A DNA stretch of 64,000 nt from assembly GCA_021307315.1 (NCBI GenBank), contig JAJSPD010000017.1:620001-684000 (forward strand), written 5' to 3'. The translations under genes were made by a program, and so were the position numbers. Below are positions 34,071-46,440 of the stretch, piece after piece; position 1 is the stretch's first letter; the number at the start of each line of letters is the position of its first letter. The notes below the pieces were generated by a model. It was not told where the DNA came from and searched no databases. It saw nothing but the letters and a program-made list of their open reading frames with translations. Source of the DNA: Bisporella sp. PMI_857. Taxonomy: Eukaryota > Ascomycota > Leotiomycetes > Helotiales > Helotiaceae.

Positions 34071-37000
34071 TGCAACGAACCGTAGACTGTGCAAGGCCTC
34101 ACAAAAGCTACTAGGAGAATATGAGACTTTGAAACTCTAATGGTCCTTTCTGTAAGGGAGGAGCTGAGGGATGCAAAATTTGTGGATGAGAAGAGTGGGG
34201 TTGAGCGTACTCAAGTCAAGCCTGAGAACCCTGACGGGCACCACTATTTTTTCAGCTGCACAGCGCTGTCAACTACCCCATGAAGGCTTGGCTGGAAAGG
34301 ACTACTATTTTGTTTTACCTCCCGTTTGAAAGACGAGGGACCTTTGGATCATCTGTTTTCTGCCTTTCTGAAGGAACTGAACATTCTCCTATCTATTAGC
34401 GCCCTGGTTACAACCAGCTGTGGTGTATCTACGTTACACAATCTGGTCAATAGCCCGAGATATTATCCGTCAGTCAGGCCACACCCTTCATTTATCTGCG
34501 ATAGATACTATGCAAGATCTTTCGATTTCTCTTCGCTCTTGATTCAGTAGCAGGAGTCAAGTTGATCACAGTCTCTCTCTAGTTACTTATCATAAACGCG
34601 ACCAAGCCGGACTCCCTGGAATCGGCTGGGCTACTATATTATCTTGATGGCCTCTGAATCTCGTCATCTTAGGTGTAGAGTGATGCTCGTACCGATATCC
34701 TGAACTAACCTGGGAAGTGTCTTGTGCTATGATTTCAGCACGCCAAAGTGGAACTCCCAGCAACAGATTGGTTTTACAGCTCCAAATGTCCTGACACTAA
34801 GTCAAGATCACACTCTGTTATCACTGAACGGCTAAGGAGGCCAATGCTCTATTTAAATATTAATTATCAATTCAATTTGGGTTTCAATAGCAGTGTTATC
34901 ATCCTCCGCTATGTATAGAGGATCAATTCATATGAACTGACTGTCAATGTGTCTGGGAAGCAAAATAGAGTCCTGGATAGCTTTACTGAGACTATCATAC
35001 ACTGTCTTCAGTGATGACAACTTGAGAAGCCCAACGATATTGTTCTTTAGGGTTAAAATTGACCAATCACCCCTAAGAATAACCTAAGGCAATATGGAGC
35101 TTCGCTGTATATGTTCCAACCAAACAAGTTCCTAGCATCGACAAATAGAATGTCAATAAGGTCGTTAGAATGTCGTGAGTACGAAGTCTCGTGAATGGCC
35201 TGTTTGGTTCGCTACCTCTAAGAATTCTAGTCACTCATATATGAGATGAGCTCCACAGACAGTCTTGCTATTATATCATTGCTAGTCTCTGGCTGCGAGA
35301 TTGACTTGCTTATATGGGTGAAATCCATGGGGAATGAGATTTGTAGGAACAGACAATCCATGGCCATCTTACGTATTGTGAGACTCGAAAGCTAAGTATT
35401 TGGAGAAAGTGAGCAGATAAAATAAAAGGATATACAATGGGCCTGAGCAAACCTGTATGTCGCTGTAAAATTCGTGAATGTTACGCTAAACTAACACCAA
35501 GAGCCAAGCAAACAATAGACTCTCCCGCATTAACAGAACGGGATATAACACCAAAAACTATCCCACGTGCACTCGCATCATCTTGTATCGATTCATCCAC
35601 ACTTGTGAGTGGGCGTACTATTGATATTCTTCGACATCTAGCATAAATCGACATATTCAAGGGAGGTTCCTCAATAGCACAGCCACTTCACGCCAGTAGC
35701 ACTCCCATCTGGGCGTCACCCAATCGGCCTCGAGCTGCGGTATGATCATACTCCGAATATTTTACATCCGTCTCAACAATGATCAGGTTGTAGGTCGCTA
35801 GCTGTTTGGTTGGAGATACTAAGAGATGTTGAACCCCGCTCTGGTCTAGATCTTTGAGGCATTCATGACAATCAAACTTCTGATTTGATTCGAATTATAT
35901 AAGGATGTAAAATTTAGCAATGCTGAAACTTTAGGATGCCATCGGAGGCCATACGCAAACCCGGCAAGTAAAAAGCACAGTCTGGGAAGGGTAAATGGCG
36001 AATGCTCGACATGCGCTACAAGATACTGATGTGATAGCGACAGTGATGGTACGAGATAATGCCCATGTACGGGTTTCAAATGAGCCTGTTGGTATGAAAC
36101 AGAAACGATGTTAATCAGGCCTACTGCAGAATGAGGTGAAGAGGCGTAAATTATTGCAGTACAGTAGTGCCTATAGTTGAAACTTCTCAGCTTTAGATGG
36201 CATAAGTGGGGGCATCGAAATAATGATGGGACGTGATGGGCCGGTCCATCCATGTAGCCCGGGTCGGATCGGGTCGGGAACTTGGCGTGTGTTTAGGTAG
36301 ACACACGTAGATTGTAGATACACACTAATTGATCTCCTCATTCACCTCCCTTTCTTCCATTGAGAAATACACTTCCATATTCCAGCATGTCCCAGGTCAT
36401 AAACAATTGTTCTGTTAGAATAATTGTTATCCTGACGTGTGGGATGAGACATGAACGTCTACGGTGAATTCATATCACTTGATACAAGCCCGCCGCAGAT
36501 GGGATCCGGATTTCATTTCCCCTTGTTCTAGCACAAGCTTTCCAAGAAGGAGGTCGCATCTTAGATTTAAAGTTATTGATGGGGTCCAATGATGAGCTGA
36601 AGATGTCATGTCTTTTTGTGTATGAATGGTCCGTGCTTGGGGCTACTTGCCTGTGAGTGGCACCTACAGCACATATCACAGTTCCTGTTTCAGCCTTGCA
36701 TTTTTTGTGTAGTAAAGAAGGGGTTCGTGCTGCACACCACACATTATTCGGGATGAACCTTGAACCACTTGAGCTTGTACTCCAATACCTTCTAATGGAT
36801 CGTGCCTTCGCTATGAGCATACCAGACACGCTGTTGCTTGCTTGAATATCTGCTTAAATTTGCCAAACATGGTTCTCTCTTATCGCAAATATATCGGTAT
36901 TCGATCTTTGCGCCTCAAGTTGGCATGCCAGGAATGATCTTCCATCCACCCCCTGAACATAGCCCCTTCGGGAGATAACGTCTGATTCATCGTTGGTTTC

Positions 37001-37176
37001 GGAAATCATCCGTGGACATGCCCTCCAGATTCGTGCACGGAGGCGAGATCACATCGATCATCTATGGGGCAAACTATCTTAAAAGCTGATTCCCTCCAAA
37101 ATAGCTCAGCATGGATCAGCACGCACTTTGTCTCTCATTGGAACCTCTGTGTCTATTTTGAAAATAGCTATTTTCA
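34071..37176. other. gene-free region, 3.1 kb
   Basis: Frames on both strands (34326-34550, 35437-35646, 35846-36253, 36470-36829) lack family features, splice support or consistent codon character. The sequence is AT-rich at 34800-35450. GGGTCGG occurs twice near 36264-36276. It probably contains decayed DNA plus the promoter of the gene at 37177. Confidence 0.5.
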
Positions 37177-39421
37177 ATGTCGGCTCGGCCAAATGTGCGA
37201 TTCGAAGTCCCTCCGAATGGCGTACAATCGCCTTCGACCTCGCCGGAATTCATATTCGATTTATCAAAGTCAGATGATGGGAGCTCGGAAAAGACTATAG
37301 AACAGGACTCGCCAGTGGAAAATAGAGAGTTGCCCAATTGGAATGCCCCACCAAATAGATGGAACCAACGTCCAAAGTCCATGCCATGGTCCTCCCGCCC
37401 TCATCAATTAAGGGAAAAGCGTCGCCCTCGGTGGTACAGGGACCTAGTAGTTGACTCCTTTGTCATTTTTATATCGTTCCCTTTTTTCATTGTCGCTGCT
37501 GTAGTGGTAGCTCTCAATGGACGCCAGGTCAATGACACGATCCTGTCGATATTGAAACAAGCAATCAATGGCGTAAGTATATATTACTATCAATCTGAGC
37601 GGCGTTCTCACAAAGAGTCAGGCTGCTACACTATTCCCAATCTTCTTCGCATACGTCACTGGTAGAGCTGCCGTGAAGTTTGCGACTTGGAAGTTAGAGC
37701 AAGGGTCGAGTCTGGGACTTCTCGAGCAGCTCATGGGAAGTCGCACGGTTGCCAGTTCTATCACCACCCAAGTTCACCTCCGGAAATTCAATTTGATTGG
37801 ACTAGGTTTGATTGTACTTTGGTCATTATCACCTATCGGTAGTCAAGCTGTGCTGTATATTCTGGAAGCACCATTGAGTCCAGTGATATCTGAAGTTAAC
37901 GTCAGTTACATCAATACGAGACAGCAAAGCTATGCAGCTCCAGATGGTATCTTTAAAGGCACGTGGTTTAGTGGATTCACGATGCTATTCGGATCATCCT
38001 TACTTGCACCAACTGCTGTGAAGGCCAGCAGCATGGATTTGTGGGGTAATGTGAAAATACCATATTATTCAAGTGTAATCAACACTACTGCAAAGCCCGA
38101 CGAAAATGGTTGGATTCAAATTGAAGCGAGCGCCAACCTATCTTATTCGAGCCTTTTTGGAGTTCCACTTTCTGGAATAGGATTTGGGAACACTACTGTC
38201 ACTATTGAATCTTCATACCTTCAACTGAACTGTACCGAGCAATCTCACACAAACTCCAACCATCCAGTTGATGCGCAAGGACGGCCAGTTCCTTTCAATA
38301 TAACAACCAAGTCAACCTTGATATCTGCTACTGGTCCTTTCCTAAGCAACGATTCAGTAAACCCAGCAAGCGCATTTGCCCTGGGCTACCAAGGTGTCGA
38401 CGCCGTAGCTCTCGCAAAGCCAAGCGACAGCTCTGGCCTTGTCTGGACTTATCCACAGTCATGCCCGGACTGTCTCGGGGAGGACCTTACTACTCCAGAA
38501 CCGGGCGTCCTTCTGTATCAGGAATTTGATTCCCAAGATAACGCAACAAATGTGTTCTGTACACCTTTTCAGGTCTATGTTGAATCATCAGTCACGTGTG
38601 AAAAGGACGACGATACTCAGGTTTGCAAAGTGACGGCTCAAAGGCTTTCCAGGCTGCCCCATAATCCTACCTCTATCACCTACCTCAGCTTCCGCGAAGT
38701 GGTCTTCGGAGTATCAGCGCTCGTCCCAAATCTGAGCCCGCTTGCGGACAATAATCCAGCACAGCGGTACCTCTATGATCCCTTCTCAACTGATAGCATA
38801 ATCGCTGGAGCATCTTCTAATCTTCTGGGTGATCAAACTCCATTAGCGCTTGAAAACATTTCATTGTCTGATTTCGGCGAACGCCTCGGGCAGATCCTCA
38901 ACACATTCATCTACGGCAGCATGTACAACACCACAGCCTACACAATCGGCGGCTCCTTTGACGGGATGGTCGACAAGCTTGTCGGTGGTAACGCCGCATC
39001 CTTCGTCCCAGCCAGTCAAGCAGAAATTCAAGAAATGATACAGAACCAAACCGCGGCGTTCACCGTCCCAGCAACGCTAGAGGCCCAGATACGCATCTAT
39101 AAAGCATCCTTCCAGTGGATTGGAATCTTCCTATTTGCGACTTCTGCGATGCTCTTCTCTGCTGTTGGAGGCGTGATTTTCTCGAGGAACACGGTTGTTC
39201 CAGATTATTTGGGCTATGTAAGTAGTTTAGCCAAGGAAAGCCCGTGGGTGAGGATGCCGGACGGTGGCGCAAACCTGGATGGTATGGACAGAGCAAGACT
39301 CATGAAGGACCTGAGGGTGAGGTTGGGGAATGTGGACGAGGGACGTGGCGAGGTGGGAAGGCTTGCGTTTGCGAGGATGGAGGAGACTGGTGTGGCGAGA
39401 AAGGATAGTTTTTATGTTTGA
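37177..39421 (+). CDS. large multi-pass membrane protein with glycosylated ectodomain, unknown function
   Basis: Exons 37177-37572 and 37622-39421, with a 49-bp intron, encode 731 aa. Residues 1-85 are disordered and cytosolic-like. Hydrophobic helices lie at about 90-113 (SFVIFISFPFFIVAAVVVAL), 133-150 (ATLFPIFFAYVTG) and 190-215 (NLIGLGLIVLWSLSPIGSQA). A roughly 400-residue ectodomain with many N-glycosylation sequons and cysteine pairs follows, then a last helix at 628-652 (WIGIFLFATSAMLFSAVGG) and a short cytosolic tail. This architecture recurs as uncharacterised proteins in filamentous ascomycetes. I cannot assign a family name. Transport or surface sensing would be guesses. Confidence 0.85.
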
Positions 39422-39822
39422 TGGCAGTTTCTTTGGATGATACCACTTTGCGTTTCTTATACTCTAATACTATTCTTTAATTCGCTCCACGTACCTATCT
39501 GTTGCTCGCCACTGCATAAACATCTTCTTGTTATACGTTATTATTGAGAAAGCAAAAGTCTAACGTTCTTAAACCTATGCTTCAAGTATGCAGGAAAAGA
39601 AACATGCCCAGTCAAATCAAGCCTTCCATGATCGCCAGCCAGCAAGATGTTACAAGATCATTTTTTCTAAATTGACATAGAGCCCCGCCTTCCTTTGGAA
39701 AAAAAGCTAAACAGTCAACTTGATGACCCACAGTGTATCAAGGAATGGTCAATTTCGTGCCTAACCACATATGCTGGCGCAAAGTGTGAGATCAATTCCT
39801 TCAGGACTCACAAGTGTAGTCT
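39422..39822. other. convergent 3' flanks
   Basis: 401 bp between two stop codons. AT-rich, no gene seen. Confidence 0.5.
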
Positions 39823-41762
39823 TCACCAAACCCGACACAGCCTCCCATTCTGCGAGAAAGGATAATCCGTAACAACCTTCCAGGGCTCACTCCCTACTGT
39901 GGTCGGCGCCCAAAACAGATTCCACGGATCCCTCGCCCTCTTTATGCGCAGCAAGCGTGGATACAAGTCCCCAAAGAAACTATCCTGCCAGTTCGGCTCC
40001 GCAGGGTCAGCTTCATTGATATAAGCCCCTGAACCAGGAGTTAGCGCTCGCCAGGTGTCCATATACTTATTGATGTCAACCTGAGCCGCTGCCGCCTGCT
40101 CTGCGGTTAACTTTCCACTTTGGTCTTTGTAGAAGAGCATGGCATGAAGGTTCGCAACGCGCCATGCAGGATTCACAGCGCTATCGACACCAGGCCACCC
40201 AGCGATCTCCCTGCTCGGTTTATGCAAGGTGCCGTGGAAAGTATAACCTGCCTCGACGGCTTTGCGGATGGCGGACATGGATGCATCCCACAGATCGTCG
40301 TCGGCCCAGTATGTGCTTGGGAAGAGACGGGAAGTGTAGCGTAGATTTCCGGGGCTGTAGCCAGGTGCAGAGCGACGGGAACCCCATAGCACCGGAGCAA
40401 GTGGCTTACTGTTTCTTTCGTTGATGCCTATTGCAGCAAGATCATTGTATAGAGGCTGCATGAAGGCTACTACTTCCTCGGGTGACTTGTCTATAAATGT
40501 GGATGTTGTGGTAAATTGGTAGCTGTCGTTCTCGCCTGGGTAGATATAGCTGAAACCAAGGCCGCCGGCATCAACTACCTTTTGCGCAAAGCGGTAGTAC
40601 AGGCTGACACCTTGCCAGAAAGTATCATTGTTTGGAATAGTAGAGTCTGGGGTGCTGTCATAGAAGAGGTTTAGTGACGTAGCGGTAGTGTAGATTTTGC
40701 CTGGATATGCCTTTGCCGTAACAGAGATGATCACGCCAAACGTAGCCCCTCCTCCGCCACGTAGAGCAAAGAACAGATCCTTGTTTGATTTTGGATTCGC
40801 CGTGAGGAGAGATCCGTCCGCTGTGACAACTTGCAAGGAGAGAACCTGATCTGAGCCTAAGCCATATCTTGAAACGATGGTTGAGTGTCCTCCACCACTG
40901 AGCCATCCTCCACCGACCCCTACTGTTCCGACTCCAGCTGCGGGAATTGTAAAGTTGAAATCTGCCATGTGGTTGAATAGCTCCCAGGTCTCTGTACCGC
41001 TACCATACTTGACTGCAGTTCCGTTGTATTGGCCAATTGTATATTCTGGAACGTATTCGAAGTCTTTGAGAAAATGGGTCCATACACCAAGCGCCCCCGC
41101 CCCAGTATTTCTTCCACCAAATTCATGACCGCTACCCCTGTTTTTTTGTTAGACATTTTAGCATTAGAAGGCCCAACCCATAAGGATGGGCGGCGTGTCT
41201 TGACATACTTGATGGTTAGACGCAGATTTTTATTCCGAGCGAAATTGACGGCTGCTTGAACGTGTTTTGCATTTGTTGCATTCACGACATATGGCGGAGA
41301 TCCACCCAACGTACAATTCCCTTCAGGAGTCAAGGTAGGTGGGCATGTCCTGCCTTGTGGCCATTCTGTCAAGACCGTTAATGGATCATCAAGGTAAAAG
41401 TGAGTAGACCCTCCGCGTCTGACTATATTGCTACATTCTGTCTCATTGTAATAAGGTCCTGGGTAGCAGACTACACCTGCTGGAACAGGTTTGAGAAGCA
41501 CACCCCCTATAGAATCATTGAAGCGACTCCAATCATCTTCAATTGGCCAATCGGTATCTCCTGGAAAGGCTCGGCAGCCTCGAACCTCACCCAGCCTGCT
41601 ACTACCGTGTACTTTCGCAGGAGCTATGTCTGGATTTTTCTCGAAGTCCTCTTGCGATAATGGAGTCGTGTCGTAGGAAATCTGAGCCGCTGCATCTGCG
41701 AGATAACAGAGTCTGCTATAGACGAGCAGAAGAAGCGCAAGAGGAACAGTATATACAGCCAT
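39823..41762 (-). CDS. secreted FAD-linked oxidase, PCMH plus BBE domains
   Basis: Exons 41209-41762 and 39823-41137, with a 71-bp intron, encode 622 aa. A signal peptide (about residues 1-24, VPLALLLLVYSRLCYLADA) directs secretion. The FAD-binding PCMH domain contains VNFARNKNLRLTIKGSGHEF (restored by the intron), NTGAGALGVWTHFLKDFEY, VGVGGGWLSGGGHS and RGGGGATFGVI. The C-terminal BBE domain includes YINEADPAEPNW and RIKRARDPWNLFWAP. Related fungal enzymes oxidise alcohols, sugars or phenolics with O2; some are called isoamyl alcohol oxidases. The Glu in GHEF is less common than Asp or Ser. Several sequons suggest N-glycosylation. Substrate is unknown. Confidence 0.92.
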
Positions 41763-43022
41763 GATGAACTAACAATTCAGGAACTATACACGCTATAGAT
41801 GCTCATGGCACTACAACTTGCTGCCAGGTTTTGAGGGCTTGTAATAGTAGTATATCTTAAGATTTTTAAAACAGTCATCTCCATTCCCCGCACACCACAA
41901 GACTCTACAGCCGTGTTGTCCCAATCTCCAGAATAGTCCCAAATTGCTCGTTTACTACATCCGCTGCATGTCATGCGCCTCAGTTGTCGGGAATGTGTGC
42001 TTATCAACTACATATTGCAAAACGACAGAATTAAGAAGTGATCCGTTTGAACGCATAATATTTGGACGCTACAATGAAAATCGCATGTATTGGTAATGCC
42101 AAATTCCAAGCACTTGCAAAACTTTTCACTTAAACTGGTATTGGAATGCGTACATTGCACTTTTGGCTAAATACATGCATTTTGATGCGTCGCAAAAAAG
42201 CGCGTTCCATACAGCGTCACACATTCGTGCCGTCCGTAATACTTACTGGACAAAAGTGATTGGGAAGTAGAATATGAAAATGAATTTGCCTGTTGCATCG
42301 GCCATTTAAGAGATGCCAGCCGTTGATAAACCCAGGCCAAGCTCATCTGAATGTCCGAAAAATAGCATGAAGACAACGCCTTGTGAAGTTAACAGGCTAA
42401 ACTTGACCAACCATTCACTATCGCAGCATATATACATAACATAAAGATGTAGAAGTGCACAGGCAACGTCTAAGCATGCTTGCAATGCCTTGAAAACGCC
42501 TTTGAATCGGAAGCAACATCCATCTCCAGATCAGAGAAGCTTCATAATAGATAGTACTCAAAGTCATCTCAAACTAAACCTGATTGAGCTGTTTACACAG
42601 GACGGAAGATGAGCATGCAGTTGAAGTGGTTTGAGAATTCATATGACCCTTCTCGAGATGGTGCTTATAACAACTGGCAGGTAGGCTCGAAGTATGCAAA
42701 GAAGAGAGAACGAGCCGATAGTCACCCTTATGTGTCTTGGCGCGTTTATAGTTTAAGACTAAATTTGAATAAAATTATATTAGACAACATGTTCGACGCA
42801 TCGTGGTTGGCTAGTCTGGGAACAATTGGATCGTATGCCAAGCCTGCATAAAATTATGACTTCTGGATATTATTTTATGCAAGAACACATCTCAAATGAT
42901 CAAGAGTTTACAATACATGCTAAGCGCAGCCTCTCATCTGACTGAAACAGCGGATTCATGGCATCTATATGCTCTAAACAATCATTCACAACACTTTCCC
43001 CCTAAAATTGACCTTCTTCGCG
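41763..43022. promoter_or_regulatory. divergent promoter region, FAD oxidase and VPS53
   Basis: 1.26 kb between two start codons on opposite strands. A short frame at 42609-42851 (80 codons) has no recognisable features. I see no repeat or RNA gene. Confidence 0.4.
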
Positions 43023-45604
43023 ATGAACGGGGCGTCTCCCGCCTCATCTCCCTTAGATGCTGGTAAGCTGCTAAACCTCTTTATACACCTCCTCTAGCTA
43101 ACGACTGCGCTTTCAAGTTGACTACGACCCAATTGACCACCTAAATACAATATTCTCCCATCCCTCTACCCTGAGTGCAGTCGGAGAAACTGCGGCAGCG
43201 CTCCAGCACCATCAGAATGTTCTCTCTACCTCGATATCAGGGCTTGTAGCCGACCAGGCATATAGCTCCGATTCCTCCCTCCAACGGATGCAATCTGCGA
43301 AAGCCGAACTTGCGACTCTATTCCGAAAGATTGAAAGTGTGCGGACACGTGCTCTGGAAACAGAGCAAACCATTACCTCCATGACGAAAGATATAAGAAT
43401 GCTAGACGGCATGAAACGAAACCTTACGCTTTCTATGACGGCCTTGAAGCGATTACAGATGCTTGCGACTGCATTTGAGCAACTGAGGGGATTAGCGAAA
43501 ACCAGACAGTATAGAGAATGCGCAAGTTTATTGCAGGCAGTGTTGCAATTGATGAAGCATTTCAATAGCTATCGAAGCATCAATCAGATCGCGACCTTGA
43601 GTCGAAATGTGGCGGAATTACAAAGAGAGTTGTTAGAGCAAGTTTGCGAAGACTTTGAAATGGCATTTGCGAAGGGGGAGGTGGGCCCCAAGAAAGTGAC
43701 GCTAGCAGAAGCATGCCTGGTAATTGATGCTTTGGGAGAGCACGCTCGGTCAAGACTAGTGACGTGGTATGTAAATACGCACTTACGAGAGTATCGACAA
43801 GTTTTTAGAGGCAACGATGAGGCCGGCAGTCTCGACAATATCGGGCGGAGATACAGTTGGTTTAAGAGAATGCTCAAGACCTATGATGATGAGCATGTCG
43901 GAATATTCCCAGGACATTGGAGGGTCAATGAAGTTTTGGCGAATTCCTTCTGCGAAGGGACGAGGGATGATTTCAAAGGTATTTTGGAGAGAAGCATGAG
44001 GAGAGCGGACGGACCAAAGATCGATGTTAATCTCCTATTAAGTTGTCTACAGGAGACGATGGATTTTGAGCAGAGCCTAGAGAAGAGGTTTGCTAGCGAC
44101 CCAAGGGCGAGCATAGACACTCTCAGCTCGATGGAAGAAAAACCGCATACATTCGACAGGTCGATATCAGAAGCCTTTGAGCCATATCTAAGCCTCTGGG
44201 TAGAGTCCCAGGACAAACAACTAGCCACAATGATACCAAAATACCGCAATCAACCGCTTATATCAGCTGATGAAGAATTCAGTAACCAAGCCGTCATACC
44301 ATCATCCATCGAACTATTCCACTTCTACAAATTAACACTGGCCCAATGTGCAAAACTCTCCACTGGTGATAAGCTACTTGACCTTTCCAGAATTTTGGCC
44401 AAATACTTGGATGAATATGCTCAGCAGGTTTTACTGTACTTGCTTCAAACTCCTGGCGGTCCCAGCCTTCAGAATACGGTTCTCGTTCTGAACACAGCCG
44501 ACTACTGGCATACAAATACACAGCAGCTTGAAGAAAATATCAAGAAGCGGATAGATAATGAATTATCTAGCAAAGTCGACTTGTCCTCGCAATCCGATAC
44601 TTTCATGGGCGTCGCTAGTGCTGGAGTCCTGGCATTAGTACGAAGAGTTGAGGTTGACTGTGAGGCATCATGGAGGGAGATGCGTAACACGAATTGGAGC
44701 AAAATGGATAGTGTAGGAGACCAAAGTTCATACGTTGCAGAGCTTCTACGACATGTGAATGGTCAAGCAGAAGAAATTCTGGCTATCGTGGGGAAGCAGC
44801 AATATGCCCGTGCTTTTTGCGACAATGTTGTCGAGAACTTGGCAAATACCTACATAGCTAATATTGTGCAATGCAGGCCAGTGTCGGAGGTTGGCGCAGA
44901 ACAAGTGTGTATTCGCTTCCTGATCTCGGTGGATACGCTAATTGGTATAGATGCTACTAGATAAATACGTACTGACTAAGGAATTAACGACACTTTTGGC
45001 ACATTCGCCAATTATTTCTAAAACTTCAACAACCACACAGAACAATTTCACAAAGCGCGTAAATCAAAGTATGGCTCGTTTGGACCCGCTTCTCAAAACT
45101 ATACAAGTAAGACCTTTCCCTCCCGAAGGGCTTGTCCAAGCATACCTCATCCACATTGGTGACCGTTCCGACACCAACTTTCGCAAAATACTCGAACTCA
45201 AAGGCGTCCGGAAAATCGATCAACCTTCCCTAGTAGAGCTCTTTGGGCTACATCGTGACTCTAAATCCAATGACCAGCTTGTCCAATCAAATCCGTTGCT
45301 AACGCCTTTGATGAATGCCTCCGGTCTTGGCAGTAGCGGTCTTGGTATAGCAGGAATAGGGCCATTGGGAGGACAGAAATTTGATGCAGCTGGATTTGGG
45401 GAGAAGCTCTTCAGTGCCGCCCGAGATGGCGTGAGCGCAGCTGGTGAGAGAGTCGGAAGCCCACTGATGAGCGAGGACGCGAAAGGAGCCGTGGAAGGAA
45501 ATCTGAAGAGTATTGGAAAATTCTTTAGAAGAGATATGAGTGGATTCGGGCGCTTTGGAGGCAGGAAAGACGGCAACGGGAGTGTGGACGACACAGTCCG
45601 ATGA
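43023..45604 (+). CDS. vps53: GARP complex subunit VPS53
   Basis: Three exons (43023-43062, 43118-44904, 44951-45604) encode 826 aa. The N-terminal block VDYDPIDHLNTIFSHPSTLS begins exon 2. The Vps53_N domain follows with IESVRTRALETEQTI, MTALKRLQMLATAFEQLRGL, LLEQVCEDFEMAFAKGEVG and FRGNDEAGSLDNIGRRYSWF. The short last intron joins AEQ to MLLDKYVLTKEL. The protein is a tethering subunit with Vps51, Vps52 and Vps54 at the trans-Golgi network, receiving endosome-derived vesicles. The C-terminal 120 residues are low-complexity and Gly/Ser/Phe-rich. Length agrees with fungal orthologues (about 800-860 aa). Confidence 0.95.
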
Positions 45605-46440
45605 TGAACCAGAGGACTAGCCGCTGGAAAGTGCAGCCTCTTTGCAATGCGAGTGATGGCGACTCGCGAAGTAGTCTGATGCATTCAAGATCGAGCTACA
45701 TTTTGAGCCTGAACCGATATTCTGTCTAATGTATCCAGGTCATCATTCTTACTTGGACAAGCAGCCTATGTCACGATGAAGGAAGTGCTTCCGTCGCATA
45801 TGGTTGGAGTGGGAAAGCCGACTGCAAATAGGATAGATAGCTCCATAGGATAGCCTGCTCCTTTTGATAGAATGAGGGCTTTAGCTAATGCTAGAGGTAA
45901 GTAGGTAGCATAAGCATCAACATTAGACCCTAGGTTCCGGGCTGCGGGACTCACAGCAGTTCGAGTCCCTGTGATGTTTTAGCCAAGTACAAGTAAGCTC
46001 GATGAATCACAAGGCTCTCAATATAACGAGTATGGGGATTATCCGCAGCCTTGTGTTTGCATACTTGCATTCCCAGCCTTGCCATGTGACGACCACCATC
46101 AACACCGATGCTTCCGGCCCTATCGCAGTTTAGCGGATTCCCCGTGAAACCGCGGATTTAACGCCATCGGCCGTTTCTCTCACAAAGCGTAAATTCTCTA
46201 GCTGATGTAAACAGCTAGTTAATCTGAGTAACTTTAGAGTTTGCATGCCCCTGTCCATATCAGAATCAAATCACAAGGCCTAGGCGGTAATTGGAGCCGC
46301 AAACCACCATAGAATTTAGCTCTTCTTTGTTCTTGTCATGTTTCACAACCTAACCTTATAGCATTTTGGCGGTGCTGTCGAGGCATAGCCTTACCAATCT
46401 AATTATTATCCATGAGTATCGATTGCTATACCGCGCAAGG
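45605..46440. other. intergenic, VPS53 3' flank and Zn2Cys6 promoter
   Basis: Contains a hairpin GGGACTC (45946-45952) with GAGTCCC (45963-45969) over a B-box-like AGTTCGAGTCC. It does not fold as a tRNA. No gene is supported. Confidence 0.45.

Noticed and set aside
35846..36253. 135-codon minus-strand frame
   Set aside because: His- and Leu-rich translation without domain; sits in AT-rich gene-free DNA.
45946..45969. Possible tRNA (B-box-like AGTTCGAGTCC)
   Set aside because: T-stem does not pair, no acceptor stem or proper A-box spacing.
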